A stretch of DNA of 64,000 bases from Bacteroidetes bacterium 43-93. GTDB taxonomy: Bacteria > Bacteroidota > Bacteroidia > Chitinophagales > Chitinophagaceae. Location of the stretch: positions 1 through 64,000 of the forward strand of contig MKUO01000011.1 in assembly GCA_001897855.1 (NCBI GenBank), written 5' to 3'. The stretch's first letter is position 1. Each line of letters starts with the position of its first letter. Below the pieces are notes generated by a model, which was not told the DNA's origin, searched no databases, and worked only from the letters and a program-made list of their open reading frames with translations. The translations under genes and the position numbers were made by a program. Below are positions 26,701-36,622 of the stretch, piece after piece.

Positions 26701-28583
26701 CTCCAGGAATAGATCACAAACGGGCCTGATGAAGAAAGATTCATCTTAATGAAACTTTGCTTACCGCTACCCGCATTTACTGTACCATTGAGCATGCCCC
26801 AGTTATATAAAGTACCAGGCAGGTCATTACCTGCTATAAACTTCATCTCTACCCCTTTACAGAAGTATTTAGGCCCTATGATCGTATCCGGTGGTGCCGG
26901 TAACGAATCTACTTTTATATATAAAGGAGAAGGAGGGCAGAAACTTGTACCACTTACCTCCAGCTTATATATACCTACTTCATCAAAGTACGCAGGGAAA
27001 CTGCTGGTTGATGTAGCCGTTTGCGTGGCGGTACTTGGTTTGGTCAGTATCCAGTTGCCCGGATGCCCATATAGTGTATTATATGTTACCGTAGAACCAA
27101 AACATGCTTTGTCCGGACCGTCAATCGATTCAGGATCCAACACGTTAATGTTGATGGTAGCCTTGCCACCACATCCAAGTAATGTATTTTTATAAATACA
27201 TGTAATAGTTACCGGCCCTCCAACAGATGTATTCAGCACTATTTCATTAGGCTGATCCGTAGTGCCCAATGTGGCACCTGTACCGGTAGAAATGCTCCAG
27301 TTGAATTTGGTAGTTGGCCATTGCGGCAACCTGTATATGTATTGGCTGTTAGGGCATACAATAGTTGGCCCTACAATCGTACCGATATTCATTACAATAG
27401 GCACTTTAGCAACGGAGAATGCACACGGCAAGCCACAACCGGATGCGTCAAACATCACATAGCCAAAGCCATCAGGGCCCGGGGTATCCCATTTTATCTG
27501 AACCGTGGTAGGGGTTGCCGAAACGATGGTACCTCCTATTACAGACCATGCTCCCGGGCAAGTCGATGCAACACTGTAGTTTGCAACTTCATTCTGGCAC
27601 ACCACCCTTGGGCATTCTATCTTCATACGCACATTCGGATCTACTTTTATCAGGATAGAATCCGTTGTAGAGCATCCACAAGCATTGGTTACCGTAAGCT
27701 TAGCCCAATAAGATGTAGGCATACTACCAATAGTAGTGTACTGATGCGTTATTGGTGTTAAGAAACCTCCCACAGCATTGCTGAATGTTCCATCACCAAA
27801 ATCCCATCTCCAGGATACTATCGGAGACCCGGCCGGTGCCATAGAACCGTCAAGAAATACGATCTCTGTACTATCACATACATTGAGCACCCGCATATTA
27901 GTATCGGGCAGTGCTATGATATGCGCAATGGGAGCATCTATTACGTCAATACATACGGTCTTTGTACCCTGGCATCCATTAACGGTAGTTTCATTAACGG
28001 TAATAGAAGCAGACCCTGCACCACCCCAGCAGATACGGGCGCTGTCCCCATCAGGGTCAAGCGGAGTAATGCTAACTGAACCTGAAGCAGACCAGGCGAA
28101 CGTACTGCCTGCTGCCCCCCATGCGTGGTAAACAACACAACTATAGGCACAAACCTTTATACAGCCCGTATCATCAAACTCTGGTTTAGGAACCCTGTTA
28201 TCAAACACGGTATCACCCAGGTGTTGGCAGGCAACCCTGGTGTCTGTGGTTATCAACGGCTTTGGCGTCGGATACACGGTAACCGATAAGATGCCGGAAT
28301 CTATTGGAGCACCGGCGGCATTATGCATTACTACTTTTACATTATCTGTACCTGCGAGCCCCCAATAGATAGTAGCGCTGCTGCTACTACTGGTAAGCAC
28401 GGTACCAAGAGATCCGGATGTCCATGTGTAAGTAAAACCAGGCGTTGGTGTAATGGTGTAGGTGTGGCTTGTCTTCTGGCAAACATTAACGTCTCCGCTA
28501 ATGACCGGTGTCTGTCCCCGCGCCACACTAAGGCAAAAGAACATCATTGCACCGATGAGGGCAACAATTGGATTGTTTTTCAT
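23760..28583 (-). CDS. Large multi-PKD surface protein with T9SS sorting domain
   Basis: This 1607-aa protein starts with a signal peptide (SVARGQ) and is built of many PKD and PKD-like immunoglobulin-type modules. Examples are WRWDFGDGTFSNAVGG near residue 260, VLWNFGDGRPSF near 770 and ADWDFGDLSGNN near 1130. It ends with a T9SS type A domain (LLIAPNPANNSTRIDY, VYDITGRMM, GVYQVVMKQDGK). Many Cys pairs suggest disulphide-stabilised modules. Proteins of this type are cell-surface adhesins or structural proteins in gliding or biofilm-forming Bacteroidota. No catalytic domain is seen. Confidence 0.85.
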   Translation of the reverse strand: MKNNPIVALIGAMMFFCLSVARGQTPVISGDVNVCQKTSHTYTITPTPGFTYTWTSGSLGTVLTSSSSSATIYWGLAGTDNVKVVMHNAAGAPIDSGILSVTVYPTPKPLITTDTRVACQHLGDTVFDNRVPKPEFDDTGCIKVCAYSCVVYHAWGAAGSTFAWSASGSVSITPLDPDGDSARICWGGAGSASITVNETTVNGCQGTKTVCIDVIDAPIAHIIALPDTNMRVLNVCDSTEIVFLDGSMAPAGSPIVSWRWDFGDGTFSNAVGGFLTPITHQYTTIGSMPTSYWAKLTVTNACGCSTTDSILIKVDPNVRMKIECPRVVCQNEVANYSVASTCPGAWSVIGGTIVSATPTTVQIKWDTPGPDGFGYVMFDASGCGLPCAFSVAKVPIVMNIGTIVGPTIVCPNSQYIYRLPQWPTTKFNWSISTGTGATLGTTDQPNEIVLNTSVGGPVTITCIYKNTLLGCGGKATININVLDPESIDGPDKACFGSTVTYNTLYGHPGNWILTKPSTATQTATSTSSFPAYFDEVGIYKLEVSGTSFCPPSPLYIKVDSLPAPPDTIIGPKYFCKGVEMKFIAGNDLPGTLYNWGMLNGTVNAGSGKQSFIKMNLSSSGPFVIYSWRTSKEMPYCPSDTITDTVHPLIVNLAVTGPDSVCPSSYHGYFATYTTGETYEWTLSNPLMASVASGDGTPNPTILFNKTSGTVWLRCKMRRCFDTYQDSILIHIGQFPPPFFVTLPATICDSTQFTATLNTGGTSVLWNFGDGRPSFTDDASVDYTYDIYNTVNVYKTVKAIIYNPYTCPGKDSVIDSILVKPISRYGISPWGSYGRISFCNTFSQLLTATYVSGPVASSFQWYFNGAPISGATSSTYTASAFGYYTVQITSSNGCPAMTDTLFILNVCPCNLMIPASTGITSAVNGSCQTYTFNSTHTATGYIPGSYTWSEIVGFSSYGLGGTEFSMTNSFDYGNHTIRYCATYDDMVGDTCTVCHDTTVIIPYKPDLKEDYNCTSSGGGRGVTLTAGPGIVGTNYAFYIDVPVTGPPTSSGSSQTYSGFLTPGPHTINVIQSLSPYANCTTTVVINVPALPVASFSFYRPVTCEQEASVQFTNTSTPSGMFADWDFGDLSGNNQYNPYRVYGAAGLYNVRLTVTDDYGCVASITKRIRIVPDDLKGRTALSTNHACEGSTVTLDYAPNAGTVLPVPPYYDWYNDNTLMAHTTYRPFNVFESGYYWVHVEDQYGCVESTLGDTLVVVQVPDAVITGDSDQCENVGYTLNGYAGSDPNITYSWTVDGSPTAITTPSYTDIYSSPGTHTYQVTVSVPDGLGGYCTKTSAIFNVIVHGTPAPPNPSFSIVNCTTYEVQLSATAGGPGTFNWNTGQSGTPVSVYAGGKYQVTFTDQYGCVSRNTLWVPKDPKEYLWIFPTGCWEICPKKTYLITGPIWSFVQWKYLKNGLPVWAGGGIPIDYPNLNIDAPGTFNLYLDNGWCNATSGDMYVTTTGCNPQGKEGTTSLSHDGDQTIVSSGPLKLLIAPNPANNSTRIDYTWTGEGKNRCLEVYDITGRMMQRRDAQGAKGSWQLSLDDFAPGVYQVVMKQDGKAVLNSKLSIVK

Positions 28584-28960
28584 GATTCGTGTATTTTAAG
28601 GTGAAAGAAAACTTTATTGATATAATGCACTTATATCACAGATCGATCTTCTTATCGGGGTTCACAGGAATCGATGAAACTATTGTATCCTATAGGGAGG
28701 ACATAAGGATGCTTACGGCAGATTCCAATGAAGGAACCGTTTGGATATCCTAATATTGAAGACGGGAAAAGAGTAGCGCGAACGCATGGTTTGTAGTGTG
28801 TATAATGCTTTCATGTTGGTGTGTTTTAAAGATGGTTGGGATAGCTGCATCACATTTTTTGTGATACGTTACAAAGTTTCAGAATATTATTTCACAAAAA
28901 CAACCGTTAAAACACCCATTTTTTGATAATTTATTTTACACGCTTTTTAACCTGATAAAT
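28584..28960. other. Intergenic region without a gene
   Basis: This stretch is AT-rich towards the right and has no convincing coding frame, RNA gene or repeat. It must hold the promoter and leader of the 1607-aa gene, but I find no clear TTTG/TAnnTTTG pair. Confidence 0.5.
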
Positions 28961-28992
28961 AAAAAAGGCACTGCAAAATGAATTGCAGTGCC
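28961..28992 (-). terminator. Intrinsic terminator behind the beta-barrel gene
   Basis: GGCACTGCAA (28967-28976) pairs perfectly with TTGCAGTGCC (28983-28992) around a 6-nt loop. On the minus strand six T follow (plus 28961-28966). It ends the transcript of 29017-36431. Confidence 0.9.
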
Positions 28993-29016
28993 AATTATCA
29001 AAAATAGATAGTTTTA

Positions 29017-30015
29017 CTAGAACATAAAGCTAATACCAAGGGTACCACCATAACTAACTTGCTGGTTCTTGATAGTGTTGTTCAGTACAGAATTATACGT
29101 GCCAATTTTATCCGTTAGACGTGTATTCCAGTTATCAGAGCTGTTACTAAAATTTTGGTACATATAATAGCCGCCCACCTGCAATCCTATATGATTGCTA
29201 AGCCTAAAGGTTACCTGTGGCTGAAATATAACACCGATTGTACCGTTTTTATAATTAAACGTTCCGGATGCCCCGGCCGATTCATTTAAGCCAACATTAT
29301 ATCCTTGTGCTTTAAAGCTGTTAAAATAAGCTACCTGGCCACCATCGCCTTTAGTACGATTGTATTGGTCTTCAGTAATCAACCAGTCAGATCGGTCAGG
29401 AACAGGCGAGTTGTCATACACGGTAGTATATCCATCTCCTGTTTGCGCATACTTGTAGGCTGCTTCATAATTAAAGGTGCCGCTACCGGTATAGTCCACT
29501 TTGGTTTGCACACTATAAGTAATGCCCGCGTCTATCATAATACCAACCACTTTCGATAGCTGCGTGCGGTATTTAACCACAACCGGTATCGCAATGTTAG
29601 TAGTCTTTAGTGATTCCTTCACAGGCCCTTGGGCGGTGATCATTTGCCTGTAGGTCGCGTTTTGGAAATCTGTTGACTGGTATTGCACCGCCCAATTGTT
29701 AAGACTTAGGTCGCCATCGTGGGTAGCATACATTACACCGGTTGCTATGCCCCACTCCCTGCGCTTATCAAAGAAGAACCCTATCTGCAGGCTACCGCCA
29801 TAGGAGGTCTTGTTATCAAAGCTGGTACTTTCAGGCACCCTGTTGTAGATAGCATTGGTATAGTTCAAGCCTGTGGTACGCATGCTCATCTTTTCCCATA
29901 CACCACCTATCATACCATTGACGCCTATATACCACCTGCCTATGTGCGCATTACTCTGTGCGTTGGCTGCAACAGCCAGGCTCATTATTCCTATTATATT
30001 CAGAAGCTTTTTCAT
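29017..30015 (-). CDS. Outer-membrane beta-barrel protein next to the SprB-like adhesin
   Basis: This 332-aa protein has a signal peptide (AVAANAQ). Amphipathic strands follow (WYIGVNGMIGG, YGGSLQIGFFFDK, IGLQVGGYYMYQNF) and it ends GGTLGISFMF with a C-terminal Phe, as outer-membrane barrels do. It begins 14 bp behind the giant adhesin gene and shares its terminator, so the two are one operon. In gliding Bacteroidota the adhesin SprB is followed by the barrel SprF, which it needs for export. This protein takes that place, though I do not see the PorP/SprF signature itself. Confidence 0.75.
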   Translation of the reverse strand: MKKLLNIIGIMSLAVAANAQSNAHIGRWYIGVNGMIGGVWEKMSMRTTGLNYTNAIYNRVPESTSFDNKTSYGGSLQIGFFFDKRREWGIATGVMYATHDGDLSLNNWAVQYQSTDFQNATYRQMITAQGPVKESLKTTNIAIPVVVKYRTQLSKVVGIMIDAGITYSVQTKVDYTGSGTFNYEAAYKYAQTGDGYTTVYDNSPVPDRSDWLITEDQYNRTKGDGGQVAYFNSFKAQGYNVGLNESAGASGTFNYKNGTIGVIFQPQVTFRLSNHIGLQVGGYYMYQNFSNSSDNWNTRLTDKIGTYNSVLNNTIKNQQVSYGGTLGISFMF

Positions 30016-30029
30016 AAGCGAAATTCTCT

Positions 30030-33000
30030 TTAGTTTTTAATGAAACGAGATGTATTTACCCTTGTACCATTTTGCAGCACAGTTACCATATAAACCCCTG
30101 CAGATATATCAGAAATATCTACTTGCGCTCCTTTATTGATAAATGTGCCAGACTTGATGCGTTTACCCGATACATCATATACCTCATAGCTAAGGTCATT
30201 TACAACTCCGCTAACTTCAATGTTCACCATTTCTGTTGCAGGGTTTGGATAAACACGAACAGTGGTTGCTTCTTCGTTTATCGACTGTATGCCGGTAGCC
30301 ATGTTATAATAGCTCTTCTGCTGGCAACCATTTTTCATGGTCATCACCCAATAGTTCCTGTTAACGAAATCGGGGTTCGGATTGTAATAATCCTGGCCTG
30401 TCTCTTTAGCTATTATTGCAGAGTCAAGTGTAGTAACATCATCATAGCCCCACACGTAAGCATCCACATCGTTTTGCAGGCATACAAACCTGTTGTTTAT
30501 GTAGATCACTTTAGGATTTTGGGCATCATTAGCACCTACAGTTACTGTATAGGTAGCCTTACTACGGCAACCGGTACTGGTAATAGTAGAAGTGAGGGTA
30601 ATAACACTCATTCCTTCTTTCGGGAAGCTGATCAATGCATTTTGTGCGCGATTACTACTTTGCGCCCAAACTATTGCATTACTGGCCGTCCAGATATAAC
30701 TGCTACCTGCAGGTGCCGGCAATGAAGCACCAAAGTTTTGATACATAGTTTGCTCGCAAACCGTGTTTGCAGGTTTTACTGATATTGTAGCAATTACCGG
30801 TGTTGGATGCACAGTTAATACTACATTCTGGGTATTGCTGCAACCATTGGCAGTTAATGTATACACATAAGTAACATTAATATCCTGTGCAGTTGAGTTG
30901 GTCAGCACTTCATTGATAGCACCCTTGCCGGAAGAAGTGGCTGGTGTAATACCTGAAACCTGGGCACGTGTCCATGTCACAGTGGTGCCTGGCGTTGCAC
31001 TTGCAGGATTATACACAAACGCATCATCGCTACATATAACACCTGTGAGTGACGTACTTAATTGCGGTGTTGGGTTCACCACCAAAGTAAAGCTTTGGGT
31101 GTTAGTACAGCCATTCGCGATAAGTGTATAGTTATAAGTAACAGTTACCGGTAATGGTGTAGTATTGGTCAATGTCTCAGATATAGAACCGGTACCACTG
31201 CTTGCCGGGGTACTGATACCCGTTACTGCGGCACGTGTCCAGGAGAAGCTGGTACCCGCAGTAGCACTTGTTGGCGTATAAGAGGCCAATGTGTTGTTAC
31301 AAATTGGACTTACGACAAGTGGTGAGCTCAACTTCGGAGTAGGATTAACAATCACCGTTACATCCTGGGTGTTAGTACAGCCATTGGCATCCAGCGTATA
31401 AGTATATATTACACTGATTGGATCCGCAGTAGTATTTTCCAATGATTCATTAGGATCATTTACACCATTTGCCGCAGGATTAGAAATGCCTGTGATGGCA
31501 GCACGGCTCCAGCTAAAGCTGGTACCCGTCGTTGCGCTTGCAGGCAAATAGGTAAACAGATCGTTATTACATATTGGTGCAGGCGTCAGTGTAGTTGACA
31601 ACTTCGGAGTAGGATTTACCGTATAAGTAAATGTACCTGTATTTCCTACACAGCTATTAGCGGTTGGTGTTACGGTCACGGTTGCTACCACCGGAGCAGT
31701 AGTTATGTTAGTTGCAAGGAACGATGCTATATTACCTGATCCGGAGGCCGCAAGGCCAATTGATGTTGTGTTATTGGTCCAGGCAAAGGAGGTTCCAGTT
31801 ACAGAGCCGGCAAAGTTTACCGCGCTTGTGCTGGAATTATTACACAAAACCTGGTTAGCAACCACATTCACATCAGGTGTTGGATTTACCGTATAGGTAA
31901 ATGTACCTGTGTTACCTATACAACTATTAGCGCTTGGTGTAACAGTTACTGTAGCCACAACAGGAACACTGGTAGTATTGGTTGCAGTGAATGCACCGAT
32001 ATTGCCATTACCCGTTGCTGCAAGGCCAATGGAAGTTGTGTTGTTTGTCCATGCATAAGCTGTACCACTTACCGATCCGCTAAAGCTTACAGAGTTTGTG
32101 GTAGCACCGTTACATAATGTTTGGTTAGCCACTGTATTTACAGTTGGAGTTGGATTTACGGTAATAATAAAGCTCTTGTTACTGCCTACGCAACTGTTAG
32201 CACTTGGCGTTACCGTAACGGTAGCAAGTACAGGCACATTCGTGCTGGCAGTTGCGGTAAACGAAGCTATATTACCGGTGCCTGAAGCCGCAAGGCCTAT
32301 AGATGTAGTACTGTTAACCCATGCATAGCTGGTGCCACTTACAGATCCTGTAAAGTTCACTGCCGTAGTTGCCGCATTATTACAAACCGTTTGATTTGCT
32401 ATGGCATTAACATCAGGAGTAGGATTAACTGTTATATTAAACGACTTACTGCTACCTATGCAACTATTTGCAGATGGCGTAACAGTAACAGTAGCAATAA
32501 CAGGCGCACTGGTAATATTGGTAGCTGTAAATGCAGCAATATTACCCGTTCCTGAAGCCGCAAGCCCAATCGAGGTTGCGCTATTGATCCATGAATAAGT
32601 AGTACCACTTACAGAACCGCTGAAATTTATTGCAGTTGTAGTAGCACCGTTACATAATGCCTGGTTTAAAATAGTATTCACATCAGGTATTGGGTTAATA
32701 ACCACTGTAGCACTGCTCAACATAGAGCGGGTACACGTGGTAGTAGTGTTCGTTGCTATCACTGTATAAATCCCCGCTGCAGTTTGGTTACCAAAGCTTA
32801 TAGCAAAACCGGTGCCTGTTACTGGGCTGCCTGTAGCTACAACGCCATTATATAGCTGATAAGTAGTATTTGTTTCGCTACCACTTAACCCGATTGCTAC
32901 GCCTGCCCCGCCTGCGCAATATGCGCCACCACCGGTTACACTGTATTGCACAATAGCTGGTGGCTGTGTAATGGTATATGTTTTATTTGCAGTACAACTA

Positions 33001-36000
33001 TTAGCATCCGTTACAGTTACTGTATAAGCACCGGCTACAAGGCCACTGGCTGTAGCGCCCGTACCGCCGCTTGGCGACCAGGAATAAGTATAACCCGGTG
33101 TACCGCCTGTTGGAGTGACAGTGGCACTACCGTTAGCTAATCCGAAACAGGAAACATTTGTTTGAGAACCTGTTGACAAGCTAATAGCAGTAGGTTGGGT
33201 TACTGTGAAGTTCTTATTCAGTGTACAAGCATTAGCATCTGTAATAGTAACCGTGTAAGCACCCGCAGTAAGGCCGGTTGCTGTGGCTGCAATACCTCCA
33301 GTCGGAGACCATGAATATGTATAACCCGGTGTACCACCGCTAACTACTACTGCAGCTGTACCATTGCTACCGCCATTACAGCTAACATTGGTTTGAGAGG
33401 TAGATGCAGTTAATGCAGTTGGCTGCGTTAATGTAAAGTTTTTGGTTAGCTGACAAGTATTCGCATCTGTTATCGTTACTGTATAGCTACCTGCAACAAG
33501 GCCGGTTGCTGAAGCCGCAGTACCGCCGCTTGGAGACCAGGAATAAGCATAACCCGGTGTTCCACCGCTAACCACGACACTGGCTGCACCATTACTACCT
33601 CCATTGCAGGAAATATTGGTTTGGGAAGTGCTGGCAGTCAGAGCTGTTGGTTGTGTTATAGTAAAGTTTTTAGTTAAAATACAAGTGTTACCATCCGTAA
33701 CGGTTACTGTATAGCTGCCGGCAGTCAAACCTGTTGCTGTTGCAGCCGTGCCGCCACTTGGAGACCATGAGTAATTATATGGGCCGGTGCCACCTGTCAC
33801 ATTTACACCTGCAGTACCATTGCTGCCACCATTACAGCTCACGTTAGTTTGAGAAGTTGATGCAGCAAGTGCTGTTGGCTCGGTAATAGTGCAATTTTTC
33901 GTAATAGCACATGCATTAGCATCTGTAACTGTAACTGTATAAGTACCTGCTACAAGGCCGGTTGCTGTGGCTGCTATGCCGCCACTCGGCGCCCATGAAT
34001 AGGTATACCCGGGAGTTCCTCCGCTTACGGTTACCGTCGCTGTACCGTTGCTGCCACCGTTACAGCTCACGTTTGTCTGAGACGTAGACGCACTTAATGC
34101 CGTAGGCTCTGTTATGGTAAATGTTTTGGTCATGGTACAGCTGTTGGCGTCAGTAATAGTTACTGTATAAGTACCAGCAGCAAGCCCAGTAGCCGTTGCT
34201 GCAGTACCGCCACTTGGAGACCATGAGTATGTATAACCAGGTGTACCGCCACTAACTACTACACTCGCAGTACCATTGCTGCCGCCATTACAACTCACAT
34301 TTGTTTGAGAAGTAGATGCGCTTAATGCGGTAGGTTCTGTTATAATAAAGTTTTTAGTAGAAGTACAACTATTAGCATCTGTAATAGTTACCGTATAGCT
34401 ACCAACAGAAAGCCCGGAAGCTGTAGCAGCAGTGCCGCCACTCGGAGACCAGGAATAGGTATAACCCGGTGTACCGCCGGTTACAACTACAGCCGCAGAA
34501 CCAGTGCTGCCGCCATTACAAGCAACATTTGTTTGAGATGTGCTGGCTGTTATTGCAGAAGATTGAACTAGTGTAGCATTTTTAGTTGTGGTACAACCGT
34601 TAGCATCGGTGGCCGTAACTGTGTAAATACCTGCTGAAAGGCCGGTTGCTGTTGCAGCCGTGCCACCACTTGGCGACCAGGAATACGTATATCCCGGTGT
34701 GCCGCCTGTTACAGATACAGTTGCCGCACCTGTACTACCACCATTACATGCAATATTTGTTTGTGAGGTTATTGTTGCAGTCATTCCCGACGAGGGCTGT
34801 GTCAAAGTAGCGTTTGCAGTTGCTGTACAGCCATTATTATCTGTTACCGTTGCTGTATAACTACCCGCTGACAAGCTTGTGGCTGTTGCAAAACTGCCGC
34901 CGGTTGGCGACCAGGAATAACTATAAGGAGCAGTACCCCCACTACCTGCAACCGTAGCCGAACCGGTACTGCCACCGTAACATGCAAGGTTTGTCTGGGC
35001 TGTTATAGAAGCTGACAAAGATGCTGCCGGCTGGGTAATTGTAAAGTTTCTTGTTGTCTGGCAGGTATTATTATCGGTGATCGTCACTGTATAGCTACCT
35101 GCAGCAAGGCCTGTAGCAGTAGCTGCTGTACCACCGCTGGGCGACCAGGAATAACTATAAGGCGAAGTGCCGCCACTTACGCTTACTGTAGCGGTACCAT
35201 TGCTTCCACCACGACAGCTTACATTTGTTTGAGAACTTGTTGCAGATATTGCAGGGGGCTGTGTTATGGTAAAATTCTTAGTAGCGGTACATGCGTTGGC
35301 ATCTGTAATAGTTACAGTATAATTACCGGCAGCAAGGCCGGTTGCAGTAGCTGCTGTACCACCACTTGGCGACCAGGAATAAGTATATCCGGGAGTCCCT
35401 CCGCTTACGCTTACTGTAGCTGTACCGTTACTACCACCATTACAACTTACATTATTCTGAGATGTAGTAGCTGATATTGCTGAAGGTTGAGTGATGGTAT
35501 AATTACGTGTAGCAGTGCAGCCTTTGTTACTGGTAACTGTAACTGTATAGCTACCCGCACTGAGCCCGGTTGCCGTTGCAGCAGTGCCTCCACTTGGCGA
35601 CCAGGAATAAGTATATGGCGTTGTACCGCCACTTGGCGTAACAGTAGCGCTACCATTACTACCACCATTACAGGATACATTGGTCAGGGAACCACTTGTA
35701 GAGACTGTTTCAACTGTTAATGTAGCTGAGGTGGTAGTTGCAGCAGGACTAACAGCACCTGTAGCAACCATTCTGTAAGAATAGCCATCCATACCCGATG
35801 TAGCACCTGTAATAGTAAGTGTAGTACTAGTGGCACCGGAGTATACCCCGCCGTTGCTGATATTTCCAAAACCTAATCCCTGGTTCACCTGCCATTGGTA
35901 GCTGGTAGCATTACTGGCCGCTGCTGTAAATGAAGTATTACCACCGGAGCAAGCAGTTTTGTTACTCGGGTTTGTGGTTATAGATGGTGCTGATGCTGAC

Positions 36001-36431
36001 CCCGTTACCGTATAGGTCATTGTCCATGAAGAACCTGTAGAAAAGTTGGCGAATACCAGTGTAGTTACGGGCCCACTTAAAGGATAGGATGCATAGCTAC
36101 CGGGAATGCTGCCCGAACCTGCACCCGGCCCATTGTAATCGCCAACGCCTACCACGCTTACGCCACCGCTAAATCCACCACCGGATATGCTATAGCTAAT
36201 ACCGGTGATCTGCAGACCAGAGGAAAGGCTGATCGTGAACCAATCCTGCCCATCAGCTGTAGTAGCCAATGTACCGCTTACTGTGTATGTACCGGCAGAT
36301 GAGATGCTCAGGCTATTACCCGGCGAACTGTTTGAAAGATCTGTACCTTCAGAATAAAGTACAGTAGCCCGTCCCGCCAGGCTTGCTGAAAGTAGGAATA
36401 GTAACAGGACAAATGATTTCCTGACGTTCAT
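30030..36431 (-). CDS. Giant SprB-like repeat adhesin with T9SS sorting domain
   Basis: The frame opens at 36461, but ATG 36431 (MNVRKSFVLL) gives a clean signal peptide ending LAGRA, so about 2133 aa are expected. After an N-terminal globular region and an Ig-like domain (GGNTSFTAAASNATSYQW), twelve SprB repeats of about 75 aa follow. Each has TNVSCNGGSNG, YSWSPSGG, a GLxAGxYTVTxTD block and an ITQP end. Four PKD-like modules (PDVNxxxNQxxCN), three of a second type (PKLSxxLxxxxICN), a last PKD-like module and a T9SS domain (VRVYPNPATEMVNIEV) complete it. The family role is mobile surface adhesion or gliding. It heads the operon with the barrel gene at 29017. Confidence 0.9.
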   Translation of the reverse strand: MNVRKSFVLLLFLLSASLAGRATVLYSEGTDLSNSSPGNSLSISSAGTYTVSGTLATTADGQDWFTISLSSGLQITGISYSISGGGFSGGVSVVGVGDYNGPGAGSGSIPGSYASYPLSGPVTTLVFANFSTGSSWTMTYTVTGSASAPSITTNPSNKTACSGGNTSFTAAASNATSYQWQVNQGLGFGNISNGGVYSGATSTTLTITGATSGMDGYSYRMVATGAVSPAATTTSATLTVETVSTSGSLTNVSCNGGSNGSATVTPSGGTTPYTYSWSPSGGTAATATGLSAGSYTVTVTSNKGCTATRNYTITQPSAISATTSQNNVSCNGGSNGTATVSVSGGTPGYTYSWSPSGGTAATATGLAAGNYTVTITDANACTATKNFTITQPPAISATSSQTNVSCRGGSNGTATVSVSGGTSPYSYSWSPSGGTAATATGLAAGSYTVTITDNNTCQTTRNFTITQPAASLSASITAQTNLACYGGSTGSATVAGSGGTAPYSYSWSPTGGSFATATSLSAGSYTATVTDNNGCTATANATLTQPSSGMTATITSQTNIACNGGSTGAATVSVTGGTPGYTYSWSPSGGTAATATGLSAGIYTVTATDANGCTTTKNATLVQSSAITASTSQTNVACNGGSTGSAAVVVTGGTPGYTYSWSPSGGTAATASGLSVGSYTVTITDANSCTSTKNFIITEPTALSASTSQTNVSCNGGSNGTASVVVSGGTPGYTYSWSPSGGTAATATGLAAGTYTVTITDANSCTMTKTFTITEPTALSASTSQTNVSCNGGSNGTATVTVSGGTPGYTYSWAPSGGIAATATGLVAGTYTVTVTDANACAITKNCTITEPTALAASTSQTNVSCNGGSNGTAGVNVTGGTGPYNYSWSPSGGTAATATGLTAGSYTVTVTDGNTCILTKNFTITQPTALTASTSQTNISCNGGSNGAASVVVSGGTPGYAYSWSPSGGTAASATGLVAGSYTVTITDANTCQLTKNFTLTQPTALTASTSQTNVSCNGGSNGTAAVVVSGGTPGYTYSWSPTGGIAATATGLTAGAYTVTITDANACTLNKNFTVTQPTAISLSTGSQTNVSCFGLANGSATVTPTGGTPGYTYSWSPSGGTGATASGLVAGAYTVTVTDANSCTANKTYTITQPPAIVQYSVTGGGAYCAGGAGVAIGLSGSETNTTYQLYNGVVATGSPVTGTGFAISFGNQTAAGIYTVIATNTTTTCTRSMLSSATVVINPIPDVNTILNQALCNGATTTAINFSGSVSGTTYSWINSATSIGLAASGTGNIAAFTATNITSAPVIATVTVTPSANSCIGSSKSFNITVNPTPDVNAIANQTVCNNAATTAVNFTGSVSGTSYAWVNSTTSIGLAASGTGNIASFTATASTNVPVLATVTVTPSANSCVGSNKSFIITVNPTPTVNTVANQTLCNGATTNSVSFSGSVSGTAYAWTNNTTSIGLAATGNGNIGAFTATNTTSVPVVATVTVTPSANSCIGNTGTFTYTVNPTPDVNVVANQVLCNNSSTSAVNFAGSVTGTSFAWTNNTTSIGLAASGSGNIASFLATNITTAPVVATVTVTPTANSCVGNTGTFTYTVNPTPKLSTTLTPAPICNNDLFTYLPASATTGTSFSWSRAAITGISNPAANGVNDPNESLENTTADPISVIYTYTLDANGCTNTQDVTVIVNPTPKLSSPLVVSPICNNTLASYTPTSATAGTSFSWTRAAVTGISTPASSGTGSISETLTNTTPLPVTVTYNYTLIANGCTNTQSFTLVVNPTPQLSTSLTGVICSDDAFVYNPASATPGTTVTWTRAQVSGITPATSSGKGAINEVLTNSTAQDINVTYVYTLTANGCSNTQNVVLTVHPTPVIATISVKPANTVCEQTMYQNFGASLPAPAGSSYIWTASNAIVWAQSSNRAQNALISFPKEGMSVITLTSTITSTGCRSKATYTVTVGANDAQNPKVIYINNRFVCLQNDVDAYVWGYDDVTTLDSAIIAKETGQDYYNPNPDFVNRNYWVMTMKNGCQQKSYYNMATGIQSINEEATTVRVYPNPATEMVNIEVSGVVNDLSYEVYDVSGKRIKSGTFINKGAQVDISDISAGVYMVTVLQNGTRVNTSRFIKN
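30790..32700 (-). repeat. Seven tandem PKD-like coding repeats in two classes
   Basis: Four units of about 90 residues begin with PDVN/PTVN and carry GSVSGTxYxWxNxTxSIGLAASG (32700 to about 31620). Three units of a second class begin with PKLS/PQLS and carry GTSFSWxRAAxTGI (about 31610 to 30790). Both end TVNPTP-like, so they are tandem immunoglobulin-fold modules forming a stalk between the SprB repeats and the sorting domain. Confidence 0.75.
32955..35705 (-). repeat. Twelve tandem SprB-type coding repeats (about 225 bp each)
   Basis: Consecutive units encode about 75 residues each, with two Cys per unit (SCNGGSNG and a second Cys in the ITDANxC stretch). Units 7-11 are the most alike (ALSASTSQTNVSCNGG and close variants), while units 1, 4 and 12 are the most divergent. 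That pattern is expected of arrays expanding from the middle. Confidence 0.85.
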
Positions 36432-36622
36432 GGGAATACGTCTGACGTAAAAGTGCATCATAGCAATTTTTGTGTTAATGAATGAATATCGGATCAGCCG
36501 GTATGGTGATCTAATGTGACCTCTATTGTAACTAGCGACAAATATCTAAAATACTTACTACAAATGAAAGGGTGAAAAACACCGGAACTCCATAAATCTT
36601 TTAGAGAACGTAATTTAGCTTC

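Noticed and set aside
26749-27195. A 148-codon frame on the + strand within the PKD protein gene
   Set aside because: The opposite frame encodes clear PKD modules with signal peptide and sorting domain. This frame is a codon-bias shadow.
32955-35705. CRISPR or non-coding satellite in the periodic sequence
   Set aside because: The period (about 225 bp) follows codons and encodes SprB repeats in one uninterrupted reading frame.
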